A model generated the notes under the pieces. It was not told the DNA's origin and ran no database searches. It was given only the letters and a program-made list of their open reading frames with translations. 64,000 nucleotides of DNA from an uncultured Roseicyclus sp. GTDB lineage: Bacteria > Pseudomonadota > Alphaproteobacteria > Rhodobacterales > Rhodobacteraceae. Shown one piece after another: positions 34,955 to 44,422 of the stretch. The position numbers and the translations under genes are program-made. The stretch covers positions 372,001-436,000 of the forward strand of contig CANMRT010000003.1 of NCBI GenBank assembly GCA_947500415.1. The letters run 5' to 3'. The stretch's first letter is position 1; every line of letters starts with the position of its first letter.

Positions 34955-36504
34955 TCGCAATCGAAGGCCTCTCCATCAACATCGGCGCGGTAGACATCTT
35001 GCGCGACGTGTCCCTGACCATTGGCGAAGGCGAAATCTTCGGCCTCGTCGGTGAAAGCGGCTCGGGCAAATCCATGACGGCCCTGTCGCTCATGGGCCTG
35101 CTGCCCCGCGTGATGCAGGCCACGGGGGCGGCACGTCTTGACGAAACCGACCTCCTTTCTCTCTCAGAACACCAACTCTGCTCCCTACGCGGCAACGACA
35201 TCTCCATGATCTTTCAGGAGCCGATGACCGCGCTAAATCCCGTCCAGACCATCGGTGACCAAGTGGCGGAGGTCCTCAGCATCCATGGCAAGGCAGACGG
35301 CCCCGCCGCGCGGGACATCGCCCGGGATCGCCTCGACCGCGTGGGCCTGTCGCACATCGGCCTCGACCGCTACCCCCACGAGCTTTCCGGCGGCCAACGC
35401 CAACGCGTCTGCATCGCCGCCGCCATCGCGCTCCACCCACGCCTCCTGATCGCAGACGAACCCACAACCGCGCTCGACGTCACCACACAGGCGCAGATCC
35501 TCGACCTCCTTAAGGAGCTTGTGGCCGAGGAAAACATGTCCCTCCTCCTCATCACCCACGACCTCGCCGTCGTCTCCAACATGGCCGACCGCATCGCGGT
35601 GATGGAACGCGGCGTGATCGTGGAACAGGGCCAAACCACCCAGGTCCTCCGCGACCAAACGCACCCCTACACCCGCGCGCTCTTCGCCGCCTCGTCCCAC
35701 CAACCCGACCGCGACGGGGACGCCGCCTCCGACGCCATTCTCCGCGTCGAGAATGTCCACCGTCACTATCGCGGGCCCCGTGAAGGCTTCCGTCGCGGCC
35801 CTCCGGTTAAGGCTGTGAACGGCGTCAGCTTTGATATCCAACGCGGCGAAAGCCTTGGGCTCGTCGGCGAAAGCGGCTGCGGAAAATCCACCCTGACCCG
35901 CGCAATCCTTGGCCTTGACCCCGTGACCTCCGGCGCCATCACCCTGAATGGCAACGCCATCTCCCCCCAAATGCCCCGCGCCCAACGCGCCGACATGCAG
36001 GTTGTGTTCCAAGACCCCTACGGCAGCTTCAATCCCCGTTGGCGCGTCGACCGGATCATTGCAGAGCCGTTTCACCTACTCGCCAGAAAACCCAACCCTT
36101 CCGATATCGCCGAGGCCCTTAACGCCGTCCGGCTCTCCCCAGATGACGCGTTCAAATATCCGCACGAGTTCTCCGGGGGCCAACGCCAACGCATCGCCAT
36201 CGCCCGCGCGCTCATCACCCGGCCCAAACTGCTGGTGCTCGATGAAGCCGTCAGCGCCCTCGACGTCTCGGTCCGCGCGCAGATCCTCGACCTTCTGGCC
36301 GACCTTCAGGATCAGTTCGGCCTGTCCTACCTCTTCATCAGCCACGACCTGACCGTCGTGCGCTCCATCACGGACCGCGTACTTGTGATGCAATCAGGCG
36401 AGATCGTCGAGCAAGGTGAAACCGAACAAGTCTTCACCGCGCCCGCCCACCTCTACACCCAAAACCTCCTCGCCTCAGCGCCGACATTGGAGATCCCCGC
36501 ATGA
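34951..36504 (+). CDS. Fused double ABC ATPase (DppD-DppF type)
   Basis: 517 residues with two complete ATP-binding cassettes in one chain, replacing the separate DppD and DppF subunits. Cassette 1: Walker [11 protein letters not shown] (about 36-45), signature [10 protein letters not shown], Walker [12 protein letters not shown]. Cassette 2: Walker [13 protein letters not shown] (about 310), signature [11 protein letters not shown], Walker [13 protein letters not shown]. Each has the usual C-terminal oligopeptide-transporter extension ([26 protein letters not shown]). Start overlaps the permease stop (ATGA). Confidence 0.93.
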   Translation: MIAIEGLSINIGAVDILRDVSLTIGEGEIFGLVGESGSGKSMTALSLMGLLPRVMQATGAARLDETDLLSLSEHQLCSLRGNDISMIFQEPMTALNPVQTIGDQVAEVLSIHGKADGPAARDIARDRLDRVGLSHIGLDRYPHELSGGQRQRVCIAAAIALHPRLLIADEPTTALDVTTQAQILDLLKELVAEENMSLLLITHDLAVVSNMADRIAVMERGVIVEQGQTTQVLRDQTHPYTRALFAASSHQPDRDGDAASDAILRVENVHRHYRGPREGFRRGPPVKAVNGVSFDIQRGESLGLVGESGCGKSTLTRAILGLDPVTSGAITLNGNAISPQMPRAQRADMQVVFQDPYGSFNPRWRVDRIIAEPFHLLARKPNPSDIAEALNAVRLSPDDAFKYPHEFSGGQRQRIAIARALITRPKLLVLDEAVSALDVSVRAQILDLLADLQDQFGLSYLFISHDLTVVRSITDRVLVMQSGEIVEQGETEQVFTAPAHLYTQNLLASAPTLEIPA

Positions 36505-37955
36505 CCGACCTGCCCCTCTGGTTTGACCCGTCTCTTGTCTTCATCGGCGGTGAATGGCGCGCCCCTGTGGACGGCGAAAAGCTTCCAGTAGTCGACCCCT
36601 CCACCGGGTCAGAAATCGCACGCATCGCACGCGGGACCGAGGCCGACATCACGAAGGCCGTCGATGCCGCCGAAACCGCGCTTTCCGGCGACTGGGGCGC
36701 GATGACCGCCGCCGAAAGGGGGCGCATCCTTTTCAAGCTCGGCGATCTGGTCCTCGCCAACGCCGACGCACTCGCCACGTTGGAAGCAATTGACGTCGGC
36801 AAACCGCTCAAGCAAGCCCGCAACGACGTTATTGCCCTCGCCCGCTACTGCGAATTCTACGGTGGCGCGGCGGACAAGCTGACGGGCGAAACCATCCCTT
36901 TCAACGCGGGCTTCACCGTTTACACCCTGCGCGAACCCCACGGCGTCACGGGCCACATCATCCCCTGGAACTACCCGATGCAGATCATCGGACGCTCCAT
37001 CGGCGCGGCCCTCGCCACCGGCAACGCCTGCGTTCTGAAGCCCGCCGAAGAAGCCTGCCTGACAGCCCTCGCCTTCGCCGACCTCGCACGCCAAGCGGGC
37101 CTGCCCCCGGGTGCATTGAACGTCGTACCCGGCCTCGGGGCAGAGGCCGGGTCCGCCCTTACAGCGGAGCCTCGAGTGCGCCACCTCTCCTTCACCGGGT
37201 CAGTGGCCACAGGCAAACGCGTGCAAATCGCAGCGGCGGAGAACATCGTGCCGGTAACGCTGGAGTTGGGCGGCAAATCCCCGCAACTCGTCTTCGCCGA
37301 TGCCGACCTCGACAAGGCCCTTCCCTTTCTCGTCAACGCAGGCATTCAGAACGCGGGCCAAACATGCTCCGCCGGGTCTCGCATTCTTGTGCAACGCTCC
37401 ATCCATGACGAATTGGCCATGCGCTTGGCCGAGGCCATCTCCGCCCTCAAAGTCGCCCCCGCAATGGACGACGCCGATGTTGGCCCCCTCGTCTCAGCCC
37501 GCCAGAAAGGCATCGTCGACGGCTTCCTCGCGCAGGCCACGGCAGATCAAACCTTGGCGCAGGCAACCCTTCCGGACGGACTACCGGAAGGCGGCAACTA
37601 CGTCCCCCCCGCGCTCCTCGGTAACCTCTCCCCCGACCACGCTCTCGCGCAGGACGAAATCTTCGGGCCCGTCCAAGTCCTGATCCCCTTCGATGACGAA
37701 GACGATGCCGTCCGTATCGCCAACGGCACGAAATACGGCCTCGTCGCCTCGGTCTGGTCCGCCGATGGTGGCCGCCAGATGCGGCTGGCCAAACGCCTCC
37801 ACGCGGGCCAGGTCTTCCTCAACAACTACGGGGCAGCAGGCGGGGTGGAGCTGCCTTTCGGCGGCGTCGGCCATTCCGGTCACGGTCGCGAAAAGGGGTT
37901 CGAGGCACTTTATGCGTTCACGACCCTCAAAACCGTCGCCGCGCATCACGGATGA
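36501..37955 (+). CDS. Aldehyde dehydrogenase (betaine/aminoaldehyde type)
   Basis: 484-residue NAD(P)-dependent aldehyde dehydrogenase. Seen are GHIIPWNYPMQIIGRS, FTGSVATGKRV, the Glu in VTLELGGKSPQLVF, the nucleophile Cys in AGQTCSAGSRILV (about 287), EIFGPVQVLIPF and LPFGGVGHSGHGREKG. It resembles betaine-aldehyde or 4-aminobutyraldehyde dehydrogenases, but substrate is not fixed by sequence. Its start overlaps the ATPase stop (ATGA), so the aldehyde is probably derived from the imported compound. Confidence 0.9.
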   Translation: MTDLPLWFDPSLVFIGGEWRAPVDGEKLPVVDPSTGSEIARIARGTEADITKAVDAAETALSGDWGAMTAAERGRILFKLGDLVLANADALATLEAIDVGKPLKQARNDVIALARYCEFYGGAADKLTGETIPFNAGFTVYTLREPHGVTGHIIPWNYPMQIIGRSIGAALATGNACVLKPAEEACLTALAFADLARQAGLPPGALNVVPGLGAEAGSALTAEPRVRHLSFTGSVATGKRVQIAAAENIVPVTLELGGKSPQLVFADADLDKALPFLVNAGIQNAGQTCSAGSRILVQRSIHDELAMRLAEAISALKVAPAMDDADVGPLVSARQKGIVDGFLAQATADQTLAQATLPDGLPEGGNYVPPALLGNLSPDHALAQDEIFGPVQVLIPFDDEDDAVRIANGTKYGLVASVWSADGGRQMRLAKRLHAGQVFLNNYGAAGGVELPFGGVGHSGHGREKGFEALYAFTTLKTVAAHHG

Positions 37956-38026
37956 AGAGGATAGCCCGGCCATGGACGCCTGCACCTTTGACGGGTAGCG
38001 TTTGACCAAGAGCTGAGGGCCGCACG

Positions 38027-38584
38027 ATGGGTAAATTTCCAATCTTCTTCCTATTGCTAATCTTGGCGGCCCTCGCTGCCGCCCTCTTCGGCGCGGCCCA
38101 TAATCAGCTAAGCTACTCCGTCGGTCCCACCTACTTCACCGCTTTCAAATTCGACCAGTTCCAGATTGCCGAGGGCACTTCGGACAGGATCGGCGCGGCT
38201 ATCGTCGGCCTCCGCGCAAGCTGGTGGATGGGCCCGTTGATCGGCCTGCCTGCTTTCCTCTACGGCCTCTTCGCCGTCCCACAGGCGCGAACCTACTTCG
38301 CCGCAGGACTGGGAGCGATCTTCGTCGTTATCCTGCTCGCCACCTTCGGTGCACTCACCGGTCTTCTCGGCGGGCTGGTCGCTGACAACACCGGACTGCT
38401 CGACGCCTACCTCACCTTCCGCGATGGCCCGACGCGTTCCGATTTCCTGCGCGCGGGCTTCATGCATGACGCCAGCTACCTCGGCGGCGCCCTAGGCCTT
38501 CTCGCGGCCTTCATACCCATGCGCCGGGCGCGCCAAATCGACCATCTTCGGGCACAACAAGGGGGCGCAGATGCTGCGACTTGA
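38027..38584 (+). CDS. Four-helix membrane protein, unknown
   Basis: 185 residues with four hydrophobic helices (about 5-24, 67-86, 93-120 and 150-168). Nothing recognised by motif. GAGG lies upstream of ATG 38027. It follows the aldehyde dehydrogenase by 71 bp and its last 14 bases overlap the SDR start, which implies coupling with the SDR gene. The C-terminal tail (MRRARQIDHLRAQQ) is positively charged and likely cytoplasmic. Confidence 0.6.
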   Translation: MGKFPIFFLLLILAALAAALFGAAHNQLSYSVGPTYFTAFKFDQFQIAEGTSDRIGAAIVGLRASWWMGPLIGLPAFLYGLFAVPQARTYFAAGLGAIFVVILLATFGALTGLLGGLVADNTGLLDAYLTFRDGPTRSDFLRAGFMHDASYLGGALGLLAAFIPMRRARQIDHLRAQQGGADAAT

Positions 38585-39314
38585 GGGGAAAACAGCCATC
38601 GTCACCGGGGCCGCCTCTGGCTTTGGCGCAGGCATCGCACGGGTGTTCTCTCGCGAAGGGGCCTCCGTCATGGTGGCTGACCTGAACGAGGATGCCGCAG
38701 TCGCAATTGCCGATGAAATCGGCGGTGCCGCGATCCGCACCGATGTCTCCGATGGACCTTCCATCAAAGCCATGACCCAGGCCGCATTGGCCCAATGGGG
38801 CAAGATCGACATCGTGGTGAACAACGCAGGGATAACCCACCAAAAGGGCAATCTGGAGGACGTCAGCGAAGAGGAATTCGACCGCGTCTTCGAAGTGAAC
38901 GCCAAATCCGTCTACCTGACCGCCCGCGAAATCGTACCCCACATGAAAGCGGCAAGCACCGGCGCAATCCTGAACATCGCCTCCACTGCAGGTCTCTCGC
39001 CGCGTCCGCAACTCAACTGGTACAACGCCTCCAAGGGCTGGATGATCACAGCGACCAAAACCATGGCGGTTGAACTCGCACCCTCCGGCATCCGCGTCAA
39101 CGCGCTCTGCCCAGTGGCGGGCGAAACGCCCTTGCTCGCCAGTTTCATGGGCGAAGACACGCCCGAGATGCGCGCCAAATTTCTCGCCACCATCCCTTTG
39201 GGCCGCTTCAGCCAGCCCGAAGATATGGGCGAAGCCGCTGCCTACCTGTGCTCCGACGCGGCCTCCATGGTCACGGGCGTCGCCATGGAAGTCGACGGAG
39301 GGCGCTGCATCTGA
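38571..39314 (+). CDS. Short-chain dehydrogenase/reductase (SDR)
   Basis: 247-residue classical SDR. Cofactor motif TGAASGFGAGIA (TGxxxGxG, about 12-23), acidic residue in VADLNED favouring NAD(H), NNAGIT, and the catalytic Ser in NIASTAGL followed by YNASK (Tyr and Lys). A DGGRCI C-terminus is typical of glucose-dehydrogenase-like SDRs. The start overlaps the previous gene by 14 bp, and its stop overlaps the next ATG (TGATG). It may act on the same carbon compound as the neighbouring aldehyde dehydrogenase, an inference from linkage only. Confidence 0.87.
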   Translation: MLRLEGKTAIVTGAASGFGAGIARVFSREGASVMVADLNEDAAVAIADEIGGAAIRTDVSDGPSIKAMTQAALAQWGKIDIVVNNAGITHQKGNLEDVSEEEFDRVFEVNAKSVYLTAREIVPHMKAASTGAILNIASTAGLSPRPQLNWYNASKGWMITATKTMAVELAPSGIRVNALCPVAGETPLLASFMGEDTPEMRAKFLATIPLGRFSQPEDMGEAAAYLCSDAASMVTGVAMEVDGGRCI

Positions 39315-39781
39315 TGGCGACGTGGCGCGAGATCAGGGAAAACCTTTTCCTTGCCTTCGGGCGTGGGTCGATCTTCAGGTACCACCGCCAGCATAAGGAA
39401 GAAGAATTCAATCTGACGCTCAACCCGGACATGAGCCTCCCTGCCGTGCACGTATTTGCGTCCGACTTCCCGTCCAAACAGGCACTTCTGGACTATTGTT
39501 ATTCCCCAGTGACTCCTCATGGGCCCGAGCAGATCAATCTCGATCTGCCGGATGCAGCACTGGATACAAACCTGATCGAAATCGCCCATGGGGATGATGA
39601 AATCCACGAATTGCTTAGTGATTACTTTCTAATCCGTCGGCTTGGCGCCGTGAAAGCCGGTATCGGTCCATCGCCCGGGTGCGTCCTTGTTCCACGCGAA
39701 GCGATCCAGCTTTCTGATGCCGTTCTGCACGACACGGGCAATCTTCGCTACGTCGGATCGAAGTCGAGGTCTTTCGGATGA
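39314..39781 (+). CDS. Small protein of unknown function (tandem paralogue A)
   Basis: 155 residues, soluble, no recognised domain. The core reads VHVFASDFPSKQALLDYCY, LIEIAHGDDEIHELLSDYF and then PGCVLVPREAI. The following gene has the same order of blocks (VFTGDFASQPLVFAHLL; HVEVIQSNHRARLSSYF; GTVVLILPAAY), so the two seem to be tandem duplicates. The general pattern resembles short Imm22-like immunity proteins, but I would not call it that. Start overlaps the SDR stop. Confidence 0.55.
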   Translation: MATWREIRENLFLAFGRGSIFRYHRQHKEEEFNLTLNPDMSLPAVHVFASDFPSKQALLDYCYSPVTPHGPEQINLDLPDAALDTNLIEIAHGDDEIHELLSDYFLIRRLGAVKAGIGPSPGCVLVPREAIQLSDAVLHDTGNLRYVGSKSRSFG

Positions 39782-40107
39782 CCAGCTACACCCGCCACAA
39801 CCTGCCCGCCGACATCACCGTTTTCACAGGTGACTTCGCCAGCCAACCGCTCGTCTTCGCGCATCTTCTCGACGTGGCCCCCGACCTCGACCTCACCCAT
39901 GTCGAAGTGATCCAATCCAATCACCGCGCCCGCCTTTCCTCTTACTTCAGCCCTGACATCGCGGCCACGTTCCCCAAAGCTGGCACCGTCGTTCTGATCC
40001 TGCCCGCAGCCTATTCCGGCCTCACCTGCCCACTCGCACAAACCGAACACCTGTCACCGCTCGGCACCTTCCGTGGGCACGTCCCCCACATGGTTGAAAC
40101 CCAATGA
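39778..40107 (+). CDS. Small protein of unknown function (tandem paralogue B)
   Basis: 109 residues, start overlapping the previous stop (ATGA). Its strand-like blocks ITVFTGDFASQPLVF, LTHVEVIQSNHR and GTVVLILPAAYSG align with those of the preceding protein, which is longer at both ends. No catalytic residues are seen. Its stop overlaps the start of the P1 peptidase, so it belongs to the same translational chain. Confidence 0.55.
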   Translation: MTSYTRHNLPADITVFTGDFASQPLVFAHLLDVAPDLDLTHVEVIQSNHRARLSSYFSPDIAATFPKAGTVVLILPAAYSGLTCPLAQTEHLSPLGTFRGHVPHMVETQ

Positions 40108-41084
40108 TCCGCCCCGGCCCCCGCAACCTCATCACCGACGTCGCGGGCCTCCGCGTCGGCAACGCGCAGGACGACACCATCAAGACCGGCGCAACCGTCC
40201 TCGTCGGCGACCGCCCCTTCACGGCCGCCGTGCACGTCATGGGCGGCGCGCCCGGCACCCGCGAAACCGACCTGCTCGCCCCTGACAAACTCGTGCAAGA
40301 GGCCGACGCGCTGGTCCTGTCCGGCGGCTCCGCCTTCGGCCTCGATGCCGCCTCCGGCGTGGCGGACGCCCTTCGGGCGCAGGGCCGAGGCTTCGCCGTC
40401 GGCGATCAGACCGTGCCAATCGTCCCCGGCGCGATCCTCTTCGACCTCATCAATGGTGGCGACAAAGCCTGGGCAGGGAACCCCTACAAACGCCTCGGCG
40501 CAGAGGCTCTCGCAAATGCCGCCGACACCTTCGCGCTCGGCAGTCACGGCGCAGGCACTGGCACTTTGATTGCCGATCTCAAGGGTGGCCTCGGCTCCGC
40601 CTCCGCTACGTACAATGGCATCACAGTCGGCGCGCTTGTCGCGGTGAACGCTCTGGGGCGCGTGACCGTCGGTGACAGGAAACACTTCTGGGCCGCCCCT
40701 TTCGAAATGGACGGTGAATTCGGCAGCCACGGCCCCGCCCCCACCTTCGACCCAACCAGCCCACCGCCTGTAAAAGGCGGCGACGCGCAAAACACCACCA
40801 TTGCCATCGTCGCAACCGACGCCGCGCTCAGCCAAGCGCAAGCAACCCGCATGGCCACCGCCGCCCATGATGGCATGGCGCGCGCCATCTACCCCAGCCA
40901 TACGCCGATGGACGGCGACCTCGTCTTCGCCGCTGCCACCGGCACTGCGACGGCTGAGGCTGATCCCCTCATGCTTGGCCACCTCGCCGCCCTGTGCCTC
41001 GCCCGCGCAATTGCGCGCGGCGTCCATGCCGCGACCCCAGCCCCACAAGACCTCCTCCCCACTTACCGCACCAAACACGGGTGA
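40104..41084 (+). CDS. P1-family peptidase/amidohydrolase (DmpA-like)
   Basis: 326-residue member of the DmpA/NylC (P1) family of N-terminal nucleophile-like self-processing amidohydrolases. Family blocks: GNAQDDTIKTGATVLVGD, GGAPGTRETDLL, ALVLSGGSAFGLDAASGV, and a GTGTLIADLKGGLGSAS region where the chain would be cut. Such enzymes act as L-aminopeptidase/D-esterase, beta-peptidyl aminopeptidase or 6-aminohexanoate oligomer hydrolase. Together with the transporter, creatinase and aldehyde dehydrogenase it suggests use of unusual amides or peptides. Start overlaps the previous stop (ATGA). Confidence 0.85.
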   Translation: MIRPGPRNLITDVAGLRVGNAQDDTIKTGATVLVGDRPFTAAVHVMGGAPGTRETDLLAPDKLVQEADALVLSGGSAFGLDAASGVADALRAQGRGFAVGDQTVPIVPGAILFDLINGGDKAWAGNPYKRLGAEALANAADTFALGSHGAGTGTLIADLKGGLGSASATYNGITVGALVAVNALGRVTVGDRKHFWAAPFEMDGEFGSHGPAPTFDPTSPPPVKGGDAQNTTIAIVATDAALSQAQATRMATAAHDGMARAIYPSHTPMDGDLVFAAATGTATAEADPLMLGHLAALCLARAIARGVHAATPAPQDLLPTYRTKHG

Positions 41085-41352
41085 GTCGTCTGCGGGTCAA
41101 GGACGGCGCAGCCGCCACGAATGTGGCTCATCCTTGAGGCGCAGGTGACTCGCCCCAACCCTTGCACGGGCGCCTTGACGGGGCAGACCTGCCCCTCAAG
41201 CGCTTCTCAGCAAAGGTTAATCCCGGAGCCACAACCTGCCAGTTCGCCGGGAAGGTGCAAGGCGGGATGGCGCGACGGGGGTCGACATTGTTGCGCCATT
41301 GGTCTGAGCGACAATGCGACGGGCGGGCGGCGCGCCATCCCGCCGCCCTTGC
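41083..41352. other. Highly structured intergenic region, three hairpins
   Basis: This 327-bp gap (41085-41411) has no gene but carries three long inverted repeats. Hairpin 1: GAGTC...TCAAGGA (41083-41103) pairs with TCCTTGA...GACTC (41131-41151), with an inner GCCAC/GTGGC stem. Hairpin 2: 41170-41203, GGGGCAG/CTGCCCC extended by TTGA/TCAA and GCGC/GCGC with single-base bulges. Hairpin 3: GCGGGATGGCGCG region (41257-41274) pairs with CGCGCCATCCCGC (41331-41352), and CATTGTTGC/GCGACAATG pairs inside it. No T tract follows any of them. Candidate non-coding RNA or a non-autonomous repeat element; nothing matched by memory. Confidence 0.5.
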
Positions 41353-41411
41353 CGCAAGGCCATTCTGACGGCTACCCTGCATCCCACATTTTCATCATCC
41401 GGAGATTTTCC

Positions 41412-41969
41412 ATGCGCGCTGCTATCCTGACTGCCTTCCTCCTTGCCCCTCTGCCCGCCGCTGCCGACGACATCACCGACGCCCTTCAGGCCGCGATCAC
41501 ATCCTATGAGGCCGGCGATGTTGGCGAGGCCCTGGAAGAAATCACCTACGCCACACAGCTTCTGAACGCTCTGCAGGCGCAAGGCTTCTCCGCCTATCTG
41601 CCGGAACCACTCGACGGCTGGACACGCGAACTCGACGAAAACGCCGGTGCCTCTCTTGGTTTCATCGGTGGCGGCACGGCGGCGGCAGCAACCTATTCCG
41701 GCCCCTCCGGTCAGTTCACCATCACGATGATGGCCGACAACCCGATGGTTATGTCCATGGCAGGCATTCTCGGCAATTCGGGGCTGATGGCGACGATGGG
41801 AACGATTGAGCGGATCAACCGCGAGAACTTCCTCAACGACAACGGCGATCTCTCAGGGCTGATCGGCAACCGCATCCTGATCCAAGCCGAAGGGGGCAGC
41901 AATCTGGACGATGTCGTCGCCCACCTTGAGATGATGGACTTTGATGAGCTGTCTCGGTTCGGAAACTGA
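41412..41969 (+). CDS. Secreted protein of unknown function
   Basis: 185 residues with a clear signal peptide (about 1-18, ending LPAAADD). The mature part starts with a helical segment (ALQAAITSYEAGDVGEALEEITYATQLLNALQAQ) and continues with Gly/Ala- and Met-rich stretches (MMADNPMVMSMAGILGNS). A GGAG ribosome site precedes ATG 41412. No family recognised. It is convergent with the ATP synthase operon. The frame is open far upstream (41121) but runs through the structured gap and is not coding. Confidence 0.65.
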   Translation: MRAAILTAFLLAPLPAAADDITDALQAAITSYEAGDVGEALEEITYATQLLNALQAQGFSAYLPEPLDGWTRELDENAGASLGFIGGGTAAAATYSGPSGQFTITMMADNPMVMSMAGILGNSGLMATMGTIERINRENFLNDNGDLSGLIGNRILIQAEGGSNLDDVVAHLEMMDFDELSRFGN

Positions 41970-41988
41970 CGCCTAATCCGCAAAAGAA

Positions 41989-42017
41989 AAGGCCCCGCCG
42001 GATCACGGCGAGGCCTT
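41989..42017 (-). terminator. Terminator of the Fo ATP synthase operon
   Basis: AAGGCCCCGCCG (41989-42000) pairs with CGGCGAGGCCTT (42006-42017) with one mismatch. Reading the minus strand the stem is followed by TTCTTTTG, so it ends the atp transcript 23 bp after atpF. Confidence 0.8.
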
Positions 42018-42039
42018 CAAAATTCTCTCACCAAAGCGC

Positions 42040-42612
42040 TCAGTGCAGCTGACGCTCCACCTCTGCAATCGCATCGTCGATCATCTTGTTCTGATTGGCA
42101 GCACTGGTCTGCCCTGCAATCACTTCAGCAGCCGCAGCAACGGCGACGGAGGCCGCGCTGTCGCGCACCGCGCGGTTGGCTTTCTGCTCGGCACTGGCAA
42201 TCTGGTCCTGCGCAGCCGCCAGGCGACGGGCAATGGACCGCTCGATCTCACCCTTGGCCTGCTCGGCGGCATCTTCCGCGTTGGCACGCGCTTCGGCGAC
42301 GATGCGGTCGGATTGTTCCTGCACCTCACGCGCCTTGCGCTCATAGGAGGCCAGCAACGTCTGCGCTTCTTCGCGCAATGCACGGGCTTCATCCAGCTCA
42401 GCCTTGATGCCTTCTGCACGCTTGTCGAGCATGCCGCCCAACATCGCAGGCACACCGAAGTAGAAGATGATGCCGAGGAAAAGCAGGAAGCCGATCAGCA
42501 CAACCCAGTCGGTGTTGAACAACGACACGAGGCCGTAGCCCGGCTCATAACCATCCTCTGCCGCAAAGGCGGGCGCGGCGATCAGGGCGGGCAATATCAT
42601 CAGGTAACGCAT
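42040..42612 (-). CDS. atpF: F0F1 ATP synthase subunit b
   Basis: 190 residues. An N-terminal hydrophobic stretch ([19 protein letters not shown]) resembles a signal, a membrane helix follows (about 35-55, [21 protein letters not shown]), then a long charged coiled coil ([37 protein letters not shown] onwards) that forms the peripheral stator stalk. It is the last gene of the Fo operon, 4 bp after the b' gene, as in other Rhodobacterales. ATG 42612 matches the family N-terminus. Confidence 0.93.
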   Translation of the reverse strand: MRYLMILPALIAAPAFAAEDGYEPGYGLVSLFNTDWVVLIGFLLFLGIIFYFGVPAMLGGMLDKRAEGIKAELDEARALREEAQTLLASYERKAREVQEQSDRIVAEARANAEDAAEQAKGEIERSIARRLAAAQDQIASAEQKANRAVRDSAASVAVAAAAEVIAGQTSAANQNKMIDDAIAEVERQLH

Positions 42613-42616
42613 GATC

Positions 42617-43201
42617 TTACCCCCGAACCCGGTTTGCGACAGCGGCAGCCACCGCGTCGGCGTCAACATCCTGTCCGGGCGCCAGCGCCTGAACAATCTC
42701 AGCGGCCACGTCACGCGCCACTTCTTCGGCGATGGCAACGGCGCCTTCCTGGATCTCGGCGATACGGGCGGTTGATTCCGCCGTCTTTGCCGCGATCTCG
42801 GCGTCTGCCTTGTCGATCTCGACCTGCAGCTGAGCCTGAATTTCGTCACGGGTCTCCTGGCTGATGCGCTGCGCCTCGGCGCGGGCATTGGCAAGGGCCG
42901 TGTTGTAGCTTTCTTCGGCTTCCGCGGCCTGACGCTTCAGGTCCTCAGCCGTCGCAAGGTCGTTGGTCAACGTGCCCTGCCGTTCCGCAATCACCGCCGA
43001 GATACGCGGCAAGGCGATCTTCGACAGGATCAGGTAAATCGCGACCAGCGTAACGACCAACCAGAAGACTTGGTTGTCGAACGTGGCAAAATCCAGTTGC
43101 GGCATACCGGGGGCATCACCGGCACCGTGGTCGGTTCCGATAGCTACCTCTAGGCCGGCTTCAGCACCGCCATGGCCTGTGTTTTCGGCTTCATCAGCCA
43201 T
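42617..43201 (-). CDS. atpX: F0F1 ATP synthase subunit b'
   Basis: 194 residues. An acidic N-terminal arm (about 1-40) precedes the membrane helix ([22 protein letters not shown]) and a long coiled coil ([36 protein letters not shown]). The b' subunit pairs with b in photosynthetic and alphaproteobacterial enzymes. ATG 43201 has GGAGG; the in-frame TTG four codons upstream overlaps that site. Lies between atpE and atpF. Confidence 0.9.
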   Translation of the reverse strand: MADEAENTGHGGAEAGLEVAIGTDHGAGDAPGMPQLDFATFDNQVFWLVVTLVAIYLILSKIALPRISAVIAERQGTLTNDLATAEDLKRQAAEAEESYNTALANARAEAQRISQETRDEIQAQLQVEIDKADAEIAAKTAESTARIAEIQEGAVAIAEEVARDVAAEIVQALAPGQDVDADAVAAAVANRVRG

Positions 43202-43281
43202 GATATCCTCCAACCGGGGTATTTACGTGGCGCGCCACCACAAGGATGGCGCGCCCGACGTAAGGATCGTTTTCGCGTCTC

Positions 43282-43518
43282 TTAGACAGCGAACATCAGC
43301 AGCAGCGCGACGAGGAAGGCAAAGATGCCCAGTGCCTCGGCGAACGCGATGCCGATGAAGAGGGTTGCGGTCTGACCAGCAGCCGCGGATGGGTTGCGCA
43401 GGGCGCCGGCGAGGAAGTTGCCGGCCACGTGGCCCACACCGATGGCAGCAGCGCCCGAGCCGATGGCTGCGAGGCCTGCACCGATGAATTGACCCATGCT
43501 TGCGATATCGCCTTCCAT
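43282..43518 (-). CDS. atpE: F0F1 ATP synthase subunit c
   Basis: 78-residue hairpin of two membrane helices forming the rotor ring. Helix 1 has the glycine-rich [22 protein letters not shown]; the polar loop is ALRNPSA; helix 2 has the ion-binding Glu in [20 protein letters not shown]. The Glu without sodium-type ligands indicates proton translocation. GGAG precedes ATG 43518. The 80-bp gap to the b' gene is the widest in the operon. Confidence 0.96.
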   Translation of the reverse strand: MEGDIASMGQFIGAGLAAIGSGAAAIGVGHVAGNFLAGALRNPSAAAGQTATLFIGIAFAEALGIFAFLVALLLMFAV

Positions 43519-43573
43519 AATAGTTCTCCTTACGTTGGAAGTTGCGTTCTCTCAGACACTCGCCTGAGGAGAA

Positions 43574-44422
43574 TTAGTGATGCGGGTGAAGTGCGTCTTT
43601 CAGATACACGCACGTCAGGATTGTGAAGACGTAGGCCTGAATGGCCGACACCAGAACTTCGAGGCCGTAGATCGCGACCACACCGACGATCGGCGCAATA
43701 CCGGCCAGACCAAGCGCGCCCGCGAAACCAGCGAACACTTTCAGAACCGCGTGGCCTGCCATGACATTACCGGCCAAACGAATGGAGTGGCTGACGGGCC
43801 GCACGAAGTAGGAAATCAACTCGATGACTGCCAGGATCGGGCGCAGCGCCAGCGGCGCGGAGGCGACCCAGAACAGGCTCAGGAACCCGGCGCCGTTCTT
43901 CACGAAACCCAGGATCGTCACTGTCAGGAACACCGCCGCCGCAAGGATCGCCGTCACGGCAATGTGCGAGGTCGTCGTGAAGCTGCCCGGGATCAGGCCA
44001 AGGAAGTTCGCACACAGAATGTATAGGAAAAGCGTGAAGATATAGGGGAAATACGGCAGCGCATCCTTGCCCGCCACGTCTTCCACCATGTTGCGCACAA
44101 AGCCGTAGGCCAATTCCGCAATCGACTGGCTCCGCGAGGGGATCACCGCACGTCCGCGCGTTCCCAGAACCATGATCACGATCACAGCGAGCACCGCCAG
44201 CGCAAACCACATTGTCGCGTTGGTGATCGTAAATACGCCCACCGGACCGTCGCTGAACAAAGGCGAGACGACGAACTGATCCATCGGGTGGATCGAAAGG
44301 CCGCCCTCATAATCGTCCATCAAGGCGCCGATGAAGGCCAGAACGGCCAGACCGATCAAGGCAAAGGCAATGAACTTGCCCGCGCCGCTTTTGGCCTCGG
44401 TGTTGGTGCTCTCAGTCGCCAT
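43574..44422 (-). CDS. atpB: F0F1 ATP synthase subunit a
   Basis: 282 residues with five or six membrane helices. Proton-channel blocks are visible: [37 protein letters not shown], the essential Arg in [25 protein letters not shown], and the C-terminal [26 protein letters not shown]. Its start overlaps the end of the atpI gene by 11 bp. Second gene of the minus-strand Fo operon. Confidence 0.95.
   Translation of the reverse strand: MATESTNTEAKSGAGKFIAFALIGLAVLAFIGALMDDYEGGLSIHPMDQFVVSPLFSDGPVGVFTITNATMWFALAVLAVIVIMVLGTRGRAVIPSRSQSIAELAYGFVRNMVEDVAGKDALPYFPYIFTLFLYILCANFLGLIPGSFTTTSHIAVTAILAAAVFLTVTILGFVKNGAGFLSLFWVASAPLALRPILAVIELISYFVRPVSHSIRLAGNVMAGHAVLKVFAGFAGALGLAGIAPIVGVVAIYGLEVLVSAIQAYVFTILTCVYLKDALHPHH

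Noticed and set aside
39314-39781. Call as Imm22-family immunity protein
   Set aside because: General strand pattern is reminiscent but no diagnostic motif was confirmed and no toxin gene is nearby.
41170-41203. Reading the compact hairpin as a terminator of the P1 peptidase operon
   Set aside because: No T tract follows on either strand; the hairpin is one of three in a structured stretch.
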